Positions 16,360-22,551 of a DNA stretch of 41,650 bases are shown piece after piece. The translations under genes and the position numbers were made by a program. Below the pieces are notes generated by a model. It ran no database searches. It saw only the letters and a program-made list of their open reading frames with translations, and was not told the DNA's origin. The DNA is from a virus: IMG/VR virus record IMGVR_UViG_3300023174_000316, positions 1-41,650 of that record; one strand, 5' to 3'. The stretch's first letter is position 1. Every line of letters starts with the position of its first letter.

Positions 16360-17154
16360 TTAAAACTCATACTTAAAATTACCAAATCTATCATATATAG
16401 CACCCAGTACAGTTCTACTATCATCTACTTGTGGTTGTATATTTGGTCTTATAGTATGTAAATCTGTAAAACCATGCTCTGCATCATTTTCATTGGTGTA
16501 TTGATAAACATTATTAAAGTCGTGATTAAAGTATGGTTTTTCTAGAAAATCATAAACTCCTTTGATGGTATTAGCTGGGTTTCTAGTTAAAGATTCATAG
16601 TTTACAAAGTGGAACTTATCTCTATGACCTCTGTATATAGCATCTAGAATTGAATTATAGGTTCCCCCTACTAATCCTTCAGATGCTGACCATACATTTA
16701 ATCTACCTTCAAGTGTATTCATTTGAGGACCAGATTGAAACGGGCTATCTATATTTTTAATTTCTTTTCTGTAAAGTTTTTCCATAGATGCTAGAATACA
16801 AGGAATATCACGAGTAGTAGCTATAATTTTAATAGGTTTTTCTAAAGCATTTTCCACTAATTCTATCATTCCTGCCCAAGCTCTAGATTTATTAAATACG
16901 ATTGGTCTATCAGTATCAGAATGGTAAGACTGAAAAAGATCTCTGATAATTTTTAATTGCTTTTGTGAGGTTTCTGAAGCTTTAATTATCGGGCTTGTTT
17001 TCCAAAAATCATGAACACCTCTCACCAACTCTGATAATCCACTGGTAGCTGTAACATGAAACTCTGGATTTTGTGCTAAGATGTTACACAGTAAAGTTGA
17101 ACCTGATCTTGGCATTCCATTTATAAAAAATATTTCTTTTTCTTTCATTGTCAT
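16360..17154 (-). CDS. Sulfotransferase (PAPS-dependent family)
   Basis: 264 residues from the ATG at 17154; ATGs at 17148 and 17181 are alternatives. FFINGMPRSGSTLLCNIL is the 5'-phosphosulfate-binding loop at the N-terminus, and KIIATTRDIPCILASMEK (about residues 123-140) fits the 3'-phosphate-binding Arg...Ser segment. FVNYESLTRNPANTI matches the later conserved block of the family. These enzymes move sulfate from PAPS to a hydroxyl on a carbohydrate, lipid or Tyr. The gene lies between the fibre gene and a glycosyltransferase, suggesting a surface-glycan target. It has no late motif. Confidence 0.88.
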   Translation of the reverse strand: MTMKEKEIFFINGMPRSGSTLLCNILAQNPEFHVTATSGLSELVRGVHDFWKTSPIIKASETSQKQLKIIRDLFQSYHSDTDRPIVFNKSRAWAGMIELVENALEKPIKIIATTRDIPCILASMEKLYRKEIKNIDSPFQSGPQMNTLEGRLNVWSASEGLVGGTYNSILDAIYRGHRDKFHFVNYESLTRNPANTIKGVYDFLEKPYFNHDFNNVYQYTNENDAEHGFTDLHTIRPNIQPQVDDSRTVLGAIYDRFGNFKYEF

Positions 17155-17192
17155 ACTTATTGACTTCGAATCAAAAAGCAATAATTATATTC

Positions 17193-18080
17193 ATGGCAGA
17201 AACAGCAATTTTTCATATTGAAGGTGGAGTAGGTAAACACATAGCAGCATCTGCTATTATAAAAGCATATCACAACAATAACCCCGAAACAAAAATCATT
17301 GTTTCAAGTGCTTATCCCGATATTTTTTACAGCAACCCGATTGTTGATAAATCCTTAAAAATTGGAAGTAATCAATATTTTTATAGAGATTACATTTATA
17401 ATAAAGATGTTGAAGTGTATAGTCAAGAACCATACAAACAAACATCACACATCACTAAAAGGAATCATCTTATACAAACATGGTGTGATATGATTGGTGT
17501 AAATTACAACAACGAAACCCCATCAATTTATCTAAATTCTAGAGAAAAGGAAATAGCAAGAAACTTAATTAAATTTGATAATAATAAACCCATTTTAATA
17601 TTTCAGCCATTTGGTGGTCCTGGATCTCCACATCAACAGTTACCTTATTCATGGGCTAGAGATATACATCCAGATATAGCTCAACAATTAGTAAGTATTC
17701 TGTCAGAAACCTATAATATTGTGCATGTTTGCTATAATAATCATCCAGTACTCAACGGTTGTTTGCGAATAGATCAACATCTTTCTAAGAAAACTCTATT
17801 TGGTATACTGCTGTATTCAGAAAAAAGACTTTTAATTGATTCATGCTTGCAACATGCCGCAGCAGCACTGGGGTTACCATCTACAGTAGTGTGGAATGTA
17901 ACCAACCCAGAAATTTTTGGTTATTCTATACATAAAAATGTCTTACCAGAAACAACATATCTTGAAGGAGGCGCAAATTCTTACTTATTTGATTATGATA
18001 TATTAGGATCAGTAGAAGAGTGTCCTTATGAAGATTATAATAGCATTTTTAGTATTGAAAATATTTTAAAAAATATATAA
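17193..18080 (+). CDS. Glycosyltransferase family 9-like (heptosyltransferase type)
   Basis: 295 residues from the ATG at 17193. A longer frame from 17148 would overlap the start region of the divergent sulfotransferase. The N-terminal half has EGGVGKHIAASAIIKAY and IIVSSAYPDIFYSNPIVD, typical of the GT-B Rossmann domain of ADP-heptose:LPS heptosyltransferases. The second half has ILIFQPFGGPGSP and RLLIDSCLQHAAAALGLPST, the equivalent of the family's substrate motif (D..hAAAAlg.P). It probably transfers a sugar to an oligosaccharide; donor unknown. With RmlA/B/D and the sulfotransferase it forms a glycan-modifying set. Confidence 0.72.
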   Translation: MAETAIFHIEGGVGKHIAASAIIKAYHNNNPETKIIVSSAYPDIFYSNPIVDKSLKIGSNQYFYRDYIYNKDVEVYSQEPYKQTSHITKRNHLIQTWCDMIGVNYNNETPSIYLNSREKEIARNLIKFDNNKPILIFQPFGGPGSPHQQLPYSWARDIHPDIAQQLVSILSETYNIVHVCYNNHPVLNGCLRIDQHLSKKTLFGILLYSEKRLLIDSCLQHAAAALGLPSTVVWNVTNPEIFGYSIHKNVLPETTYLEGGANSYLFDYDILGSVEECPYEDYNSIFSIENILKNI

Positions 18081-18085
18081 TTAAA

Positions 18086-18093
18086 GTAAATAC
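18086..18093 (+). promoter_or_regulatory. Late promoter motif before 90-residue gene
   Basis: GTAAATAC; TAAATA ends 5 nt before the ATG at 18098. Confidence 0.7.
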
Positions 18094-18097
18094 AAAT

Positions 18098-18370
18098 ATG
18101 AGCTTAACAGTATCAATACCAACAGATGTCACATTGGTTACACAACCAGCACAATCAGTAGAACTACACGGAGAAATTACAATTCAGCGTGTTGTAGATT
18201 TACCAGCAGAAAAAAAAGTTTTTGTTTTTACCAAAGAATTAGGTAAAATTGATCTACCATCACTCTCCAATGCTAATTACGATAATCCTAATGAATGGAC
18301 AAATGCTGATGTTGTTTTAGCAGTTCAAGAATATGTAAATAACTTATTACCACCAACTTCTGAAGTTTAA
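18098..18370 (+). CDS. Small unknown late protein
   Basis: 90 residues, no family recognised. The N-terminal half is beta-rich (LTVSIPTDVTLVTQPAQSV, then HGEITIQRVVDLP). The C-terminal half contains NEWTNADVVLAVQEYVNNLL, probably a helix. It has its own late motif and is followed by a strong terminator, so it is a single-gene unit. A small virion or fibre-accessory protein is possible but unproven. Confidence 0.65.
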   Translation: MSLTVSIPTDVTLVTQPAQSVELHGEITIQRVVDLPAEKKVFVFTKELGKIDLPSLSNANYDNPNEWTNADVVLAVQEYVNNLLPPTSEV

Positions 18371-18396
18371 ATATTTTAATTTGATTTCTTAAATGT

Positions 18397-18429
18397 AAAA
18401 ACCACTATACTTTATGTATAGTGGTTTTT
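18397..18429. terminator. Bidirectional rho-independent terminator
   Basis: A perfect 14-bp stem (AAAAACCACTATAC pairing with GTATAGTGGTTTTT) with a 5-base loop, flanked by A-run and T-run. It lies between two converging genes (stops at 18370 and 18432) and can serve both strands. Confidence 0.92.
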
Positions 18430-18431
18430 TA

Positions 18432-19235
18432 TTAAAAATAATTACCATAAATTGATGTATCATTAACTTTATTATTAAAGATTTTTTCTTTAACATGTTT
18501 ATCAACATCAAAATCGTAAGTTTTTGGAGCACTGGATAATTGCACTGTCAATGTATTTCCATCGTTTTCAATTATTGAAGAACTCAATACACCACTAAAT
18601 GAATTGTCATAAACTTGAACATTATTGTTTTCATGATCAAATCCAGCTTCAAAACTATGATCAAATCGTTTGGCGTTAATTTTCCAAACATAATGACCAG
18701 CCATAGGATTGATAGTTGAACTATCTTCATCAATTACTTGAGTTACAACAAAGTGTTTCGGGCTTCTTGAATATGGTCGATCACATCCAAACGGTGTTAA
18801 GACAAATCCATCGTCGGCTTTTGGTTCAATTCTTTGACCATTAGATGGATATACACTTAAAGATTGAAAAGCTGTTGTGAATGTATTGATATGTATATAC
18901 ATAGTAACACTATCATCAGGTTCCCATCCATGAACTTGCAAAGGAACAGAATTATGTTCATATTGAACATATGCTCGTACTGTTATGGGTCCATAATAAG
19001 GAGCTGTTGTATGTTCTCCATAAAAATTATTTGCTGCTGACAAATTGTAAGTATGTATATAATAATCAATATCAACTCCAAAATTATTAATCAATTCATT
19101 GAATCCGCTGTTAAAAACAGCTCTTTCTGCTTGAAATCTAGAAGGATCAGCAAATCCACCACAAACTGGTGAAAATATACCAGCAAATATATTTGAAGGC
19201 TCAAGACATGATAATGGTGTAACAGGACATCCCAT
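18432..19235 (-). CDS. Neck/head-completion protein, gp14-like
   Basis: 267 residues. The segment LINNFGVDIDYYIHTYN, followed by NFYGEH, a beta-rich stretch and WEPDDSVTMYIHI, parallels T4 gp14 (GVECYYVPREY, FGED, then ...DEVTLSI), and the length is close to gp14's 256. The C-terminal FVVTQVIDED...YVWKINAKRF fits the later gp14 block. In T4 gp14 joins gp13 to finish the head and bind the tail. The match is by pattern only. Late motif 5 nt upstream; terminase lies nearby on the other strand, consistent with head-completion genes. Confidence 0.5.
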   Translation of the reverse strand: MGCPVTPLSCLEPSNIFAGIFSPVCGGFADPSRFQAERAVFNSGFNELINNFGVDIDYYIHTYNLSAANNFYGEHTTAPYYGPITVRAYVQYEHNSVPLQVHGWEPDDSVTMYIHINTFTTAFQSLSVYPSNGQRIEPKADDGFVLTPFGCDRPYSRSPKHFVVTQVIDEDSSTINPMAGHYVWKINAKRFDHSFEAGFDHENNNVQVYDNSFSGVLSSSIIENDGNTLTVQLSSAPKTYDFDVDKHVKEKIFNNKVNDTSIYGNYF

Positions 19236-19239
19236 ATTA

Positions 19240-19247
19240 TTATTTAA
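19240..19247 (-). promoter_or_regulatory. Late promoter motif before gp14-like gene
   Basis: TTAAATAA on the minus strand; TAAATA ends 5 nt before the ATG at 19235. It overlaps the last codons of the upstream minus-strand gene. Confidence 0.7.
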
Positions 19248-19581
19248 CTTTTATTACAACAGCTGCTGGTTGATTATTAATATATCTACATTGCAAACCT
19301 AAATCACTGTTTTTACAAGTTAATATTTTATTTTCTTGAAAATTATCATAACTTTCCGTAGACTTGAATAGCTTCATTAATATATCTGCAAACATGTTTC
19401 CTATAAATTGTTGACCCAATGATAATTGAGGTTTATATTCGGGTTGCTTCATCATGATTTTTCTTTTACCTGGATCTATTGTTAAGTTTCCTCCTTTTTT
19501 ATTAAGATGAATTCCTAATTTAGGTCCACCGATAGCCATATCATGTGCATACTCTAAGAAAAATTTATTGAATGATTTCAC
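19240..19581 (-). CDS. Small late protein with CTS-like N-terminus, GTG start
   Basis: 113 residues starting with GTG at 19581; the late motif 6 nt upstream and the KSFNKFFLEYAHDM N-terminus support this start. The FNKFFLE peptide matches those of 8488, 6795 and 20189 and offers an FLE cleavage site. The rest is basic, with GKRKIMMKQPEYKPQLSLGQ, two Cys and a C-terminal VVIKVK strand. No family recognised; a head-internal protein is suggested only by the N-terminus. Confidence 0.65.
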   Translation of the reverse strand: MKSFNKFFLEYAHDMAIGGPKLGIHLNKKGGNLTIDPGKRKIMMKQPEYKPQLSLGQQFIGNMFADILMKLFKSTESYDNFQENKILTCKNSDLGLQCRYINNQPAAVVIKVK

Positions 19582-19586
19582 TGTAA

Positions 19587-19594
19587 TTATTTAA
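19587..19594 (-). promoter_or_regulatory. Late promoter motif before GTG-started gene
   Basis: TTAAATAA on the minus strand; TAAATA ends 6 nt before the GTG at 19581. It lies just beyond the terminator of the upstream gene, so this gene is independently transcribed. Confidence 0.7.
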
Positions 19595-19599
19595 TAAAA

Positions 19600-19623
19600 A
19601 AAGGGAGTCTTACGACTCCCTTT
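19600..19623 (-). terminator. Rho-independent terminator after acidic gene
   Basis: A perfect 10-bp stem (AAAGGGAGTC with GACTCCCTTT on plus) and a 4-base loop, followed on the minus strand by seven T. It terminates the minus-strand gene ending at 19650. Confidence 0.9.
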
Positions 19624-19649
19624 AATATTTATTTTGAGTTTATTTAAAA

Positions 19650-20189
19650 TTACTTGATATACTCAGCACCTTGTTTGTAGTTACCAACTTTGTTGTTGGA
19701 ACCAGTTCCCATGTTAGGTTGTTTTGCATTGTATATAGCATGACCGAAATCACCGTCATCACCAACGTCGTCAGTGACATCTGAACTTGCACTGCCACCC
19801 TTTGGTTTAACTTTACCTGTAACGATGTTGCTTTTGCCTGTAAGTTTTGAACCTTTTCCAAGAGTTTCTTCGTCTTCTTCACCATACTCTGAATCTTCGT
19901 CTTCTCCACCGAAATCAAGGTCATCTCCTTCTGATTCGCCTTCTGATTCTCCTTCTGATTCGCCAAGAGCTGACATGAGAACGTCATGAAGTTTTTGAGC
20001 AGTCTCACGATCAAGAGTGAATGTTACTTCATCTTCGCCGCCAACTTCATCGCCAATCTCGTCATCTGACATTTCATCATCAAGACCAAGACCTTTGATA
20101 CCATCTTCAGCAGCCTCATCATTCATTCCGAAATTTTCATTAAGAAGTGAATTGTACAATTTGTTGAAACTAAGTGTTTTTCTAGTCAT
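19650..20189 (-). CDS. Nested in-frame gene: short acidic form with CTS-like N-terminus
   Basis: 179 residues from an internal ATG at 20189, same frame and stop as the long form. Evidence for independent expression: CTAAATAA with its core exactly 5 nt before this ATG, as at other late genes, and an N-terminus (TLSFNKLYNSLLNENFGM) matching those of neighbouring genes, including an LNE cleavage site. It comprises the acidic domain with FTLDRETAQKLHDVLMSALG, SEGE repeats and a Gly/Lys-rich tail. A scaffold or head-core role is possible; not shown. Confidence 0.6.
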   Translation of the reverse strand: MTRKTLSFNKLYNSLLNENFGMNDEAAEDGIKGLGLDDEMSDDEIGDEVGGEDEVTFTLDRETAQKLHDVLMSALGESEGESEGESEGDDLDFGGEDEDSEYGEEDEETLGKGSKLTGKSNIVTGKVKPKGGSASSDVTDDVGDDGDFGHAIYNAKQPNMGTGSNNKVGNYKQGAEYIK

Positions 20190-20618
20190 AATGTTATTTA
20201 GTATTTCATTTGCATTTTTTCTAGTATCTTCGTGAATATTTTCTTCACCTTCTTCGGATTGTAAGTTTCTTTCTATTTCTTTTTTCTTTTTTTCTAAAGA
20301 TTTTCTTTGATCTGGTGTTAATTTTGAATTTTTTAATTTTGAATTAATAGATTCTAAAGCTTTATTGTTGGAAGTCTCTTCAGAATCTTCTTCATGATTA
20401 CATGTGCATTCATGTTCAACTTTATTACAATTACAAGCAGGTTTATCATTTAATGCTTTATGATATCCTCCTTTTTCAGAAGGACCACCTTCTTGTTTGG
20501 GAAACTTACTATTAAAAGCGTTTTCTGGTTGTTTACCTTCTTTAACGATAGTGTGTTTTAAGGAATTTAAAATATTTCCATAAACATCCCCAATTTGCTG
20601 CATGTCTTTTTTGAACAT
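19650..20618 (-). CDS. Acidic protein, long form, with Cys cluster (contains nested gene)
   Basis: 322 residues from the ATG at 20618. The frame extends to 20642, but the extra codons encode the promoter motif ATAAATAA. The N-terminal part has MFKKDMQQIGDVYGNILNS, a CxC-x6-CxC cluster (about residues 73-84, possible metal site) and a Glu/Lys helix region. From residue 144 the sequence restarts with a second CTS-like peptide (see the nested entry). The C-terminal half is very acidic, with SEGE repeats and DDLDFGGEDEDSEYGEEDEE. Such acidity recalls prohead core proteins of T4-like phages, but no homology was recognised. Confidence 0.7.
   Translation of the reverse strand: MFKKDMQQIGDVYGNILNSLKHTIVKEGKQPENAFNSKFPKQEGGPSEKGGYHKALNDKPACNCNKVEHECTCNHEEDSEETSNNKALESINSKLKNSKLTPDQRKSLEKKKKEIERNLQSEEGEENIHEDTRKNANEILNNIMTRKTLSFNKLYNSLLNENFGMNDEAAEDGIKGLGLDDEMSDDEIGDEVGGEDEVTFTLDRETAQKLHDVLMSALGESEGESEGESEGDDLDFGGEDEDSEYGEEDEETLGKGSKLTGKSNIVTGKVKPKGGSASSDVTDDVGDDGDFGHAIYNAKQPNMGTGSNNKVGNYKQGAEYIK
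20194..20201 (-). promoter_or_regulatory. Internal late promoter motif of the nested gene
   Basis: CTAAATAA on the minus strand, inside the long-form reading frame (codons for Leu-Asn-Asn); TAAATA ends 5 nt before the ATG at 20189. Confidence 0.65.
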
Positions 20619-20622
20619 ATTG

Positions 20623-20630
20623 TTATTTAT
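20623..20630 (-). promoter_or_regulatory. Late promoter motif that sets the start at 20618
   Basis: ATAAATAA on the minus strand; TAAATA ends 5 nt before the ATG at 20618. It is divergent to the terminase promoter 10 bases away. Confidence 0.75.
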
Positions 20631-20640
20631 CATTTTCAAC

Positions 20641-20648
20641 ATAAATAA
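20641..20648 (+). promoter_or_regulatory. Late promoter motif before terminase N-terminal gene
   Basis: ATAAATAA; TAAATA ends 6 nt before the ATG at 20654. Confidence 0.75.
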
Positions 20649-20653
20649 AATTC

Positions 20654-21307
20654 ATGGCAAAGAAAGAAGATGTAAAATTTTATATGGGAAATCAAAATTT
20701 ACCATCTAAAGGTAGTTCCTTTGCATATACATCAGAACAAATTACAGAATTAGAAAAATGTTCTAAAAATATATTACATTTTGCTGAGAATTACTTCCAT
20801 ATTTTAAATGTTGATGATGGTAAGAAAAAAATCAAATTATACAAAGCTCAAAAAAGAGTTTTAAGAAAAATGATGGATAATAGATTCTTCTGTCTTTTAG
20901 CTTCTAGGCAGATAGGAAAATCAACTTTGATGACAATTTATATATTGTGGATAGCTAATTTCTTTTCAGATCAAAGAATATTATTGGTAGCTAACAAAGA
21001 ATCAACAGCTATTGAAATTTTTAGTCGTGTTCGAATGGCATATGAAATGTTACCAAACTGGTTGAAATCACCAGTTATTGAATATGCTAAAACCAGTATG
21101 GAACTTGAAAATAATAGTAGAATAAGCATTACTACTACAACAGGAACAGCAGCTCGTGGACAAAGTGTATCATGTGTGGTAGGCGAATCCATGGTGACTG
21201 TGAGGGATAAATTTTCTGGTCAGATTTGTGATATATCTATGAAAGAATTGGCAGATATTATCAAATCCGATGGTGATGAAATACATACATTGTTAGTTAA
21301 TGTATAA
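20654..21307 (+). CDS. 17: Large terminase, N-terminal part fused to intein N-fragment
   Basis: 217 residues. Residues 1-173 are the first part of the packaging ATPase (T4 gp17): FCLLASRQIGKSTLMT holds Walker A (residues 84-91), and TGTAARGQSVS is the strand leading to Walker B. At Cys174 the protein switches to an intein N-fragment (CVVGESMVTVRDKFSGQICD onward) of 44 residues and stops at 21305-21307. The ORF at 22210 supplies the other intein part and the rest of terminase. Alone this polypeptide could bind ATP but lacks Walker B and nuclease. A late motif precedes it. The gene is fractured rather than decayed, since both halves keep all motifs. Confidence 0.93.
   Translation: MAKKEDVKFYMGNQNLPSKGSSFAYTSEQITELEKCSKNILHFAENYFHILNVDDGKKKIKLYKAQKRVLRKMMDNRFFCLLASRQIGKSTLMTIYILWIANFFSDQRILLVANKESTAIEIFSRVRMAYEMLPNWLKSPVIEYAKTSMELENNSRISITTTTGTAARGQSVSCVVGESMVTVRDKFSGQICDISMKELADIIKSDGDEIHTLLVNV
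21173..21304 (+). other. Split intein N-fragment in terminase
   Basis: 44 codons beginning with Cys (TGT at 21173). Block A reads CVVGESMVTV, the usual C-x-x-G-(D/E)-(T/S)-x-(V/I). The fragment ends before block B (TxxH), which is in the partner ORF. The split therefore lies unusually near the N-terminus, as in the AceL-TerL intein class known from lake metagenomes. Confidence 0.9.
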
Positions 21308-21332
21308 ATGCGGTCTTTTCTATTATGATGCA

Positions 21333-21340
21333 TTAAATAT
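21333..21340 (+). promoter_or_regulatory. Late promoter motif before GIY-YIG endonuclease
   Basis: TTAAATAT; TAAATA ends 5 nt before the ATG at 21345. It supports this start over the in-frame ATG at 21300. Confidence 0.6.
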
Positions 21341-21344
21341 AATT

Positions 21345-22208
21345 ATGAGAGTAAGTTCTATCGAGAGAAAATATAATTATATCTATCAAATAACAAATCT
21401 AATTAATAATAAAATATATATTGGAATTCATAAAACTGATAATTTGGAAGATGGTTATATGGGGTCTGGTTCTTTGATAAAGATGTCGATTAATAAATAC
21501 GGTATTGAAAATTTTAGAAAAGATATTTTGAAATTTTATGAAACATATGAAGAGGCTATCGAAGAAGAGATTCGGTTAGTTACAGAAAGTTTTATCGAAG
21601 ATCCTTCAAATTATAATATCAGAACTGGGGGAGTTAGTCAGATTAAGTGGTCAGATTATGCTAGAGAGAAGTTATCAAAATCTGCAAAAATTTTATGGAG
21701 TGATCCTAACCATATGATTAAAATGAGAGAGGTTTGTTATGATAATCCTGAGAGAAATGCAAAATTAGGGAAAGGTATTAAAAAATGGATAGTTACAAAT
21801 CCAGAAAAACATAAAATTAGAATGGATAAGATAAACAAAAATCCTGAAAAGATTGAAAAAATGAGATTGAAACATGTTGGTATGAAAAGATCCAAAGAAG
21901 CTGTTGAAAATATGAAACAGGCACAATTGAAAATATATTCAGATGATCCGAAGAAAGCAAGTGAATTCAGAGGCAAAGGTAAAATTTATATTCATAATCC
22001 AGTATCTAAAGAAATTAAAAGAATATCCAAAACAGAAAGTATTCCAATCGGATGGGTGAAAGGATCTGGAATTGATAGAAAACAATCACATAAAAATTTA
22101 AATAAAGGAAGTGTTTTTGCTCATGATCCTATAACCTTAAAAAATAAAAGATTTGCGAATAAAGAACAAATTCCTGAAAATTATATAATAGGAAGATTTA
22201 AAAAATAA
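21345..22208 (+). CDS. GIY-YIG homing endonuclease between split-intein halves
   Basis: 287 residues from the ATG at 21345. The frame opens at 21300 and would overlap the intein N-fragment stop, but the promoter motif favours 21345. Residues of about 9-100 are the GIY-YIG nuclease domain: YNYIYQITNLINNKIYIGIH gives the two Tyr strands, GYMGSGSLIK follows, and NIRTGG closes the domain. The C-terminal part has helical DNA-binding segments (RSKEAVENMKQAQLKIY) and two tandem modules ending SIPIGWVKG and QIPENYIIG, each opening with (Y/F)xHxP, as in T4 Seg/Mob-type endonucleases. It presumably cuts intein-less terminase genes and spreads this locus. Confidence 0.9.
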   Translation: MRVSSIERKYNYIYQITNLINNKIYIGIHKTDNLEDGYMGSGSLIKMSINKYGIENFRKDILKFYETYEEAIEEEIRLVTESFIEDPSNYNIRTGGVSQIKWSDYAREKLSKSAKILWSDPNHMIKMREVCYDNPERNAKLGKGIKKWIVTNPEKHKIRMDKINKNPEKIEKMRLKHVGMKRSKEAVENMKQAQLKIYSDDPKKASEFRGKGKIYIHNPVSKEIKRISKTESIPIGWVKGSGIDRKQSHKNLNKGSVFAHDPITLKNKRFANKEQIPENYIIGRFKK

Positions 22209-22209
22209 T

Positions 22210-22551
22210 ATGGCCGATTTCACAACACATAAAACTTACAAAAATAATAGATTTGAAATCTTAACGGATGTAGGTTTCAAAGATTTTAGAGGCATAATGA
22301 TCGGGACAAATCCTGACAAAATTAGATTTACTCTTGATGATGGATTATCGTTAGATTGCACTCCCATGCATAAAATAATGTTAACCCACGATATTTGGAT
22401 ATATGCAAGGAATATAAAAATAGGGGATACATTATACGGTAATATAAAAGTTATCAATATTGAATCATATCAGAATAATGAGTTGGTATATGATTTTTTG
22501 GATATCGAAGATGTTCATAGATACTATGTAAATGGTGTATTATCGCACCAA
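22210..22551 (+). other. Split intein C-fragment in terminase
   Basis: 114 codons. Block B is here (DCTPMHKIM, the TxxH motif at residues 51-54), then YARNIKIGDTL, block F (LVYDFLDIEDVHRYYVNG) and block G (GVLSHQ followed by Cys+1). The last residue is Gln instead of the usual Asn, with the His before it kept. The C-extein nucleophile is Cys at 22552-22554. Confidence 0.9.

Noticed and set aside
19640-20014. Gln/Lys-rich ORF in another frame of the acidic gene
   Set aside because: It arises from the skewed Glu/Ser codons of the real gene, and no late motif precedes it.
21173-22551. Group I intron with endonuclease in terminase
   Set aside because: Sequences on both sides of the endonuclease gene encode intein blocks A, B, F and G in frame with each extein, which an intron would not do.
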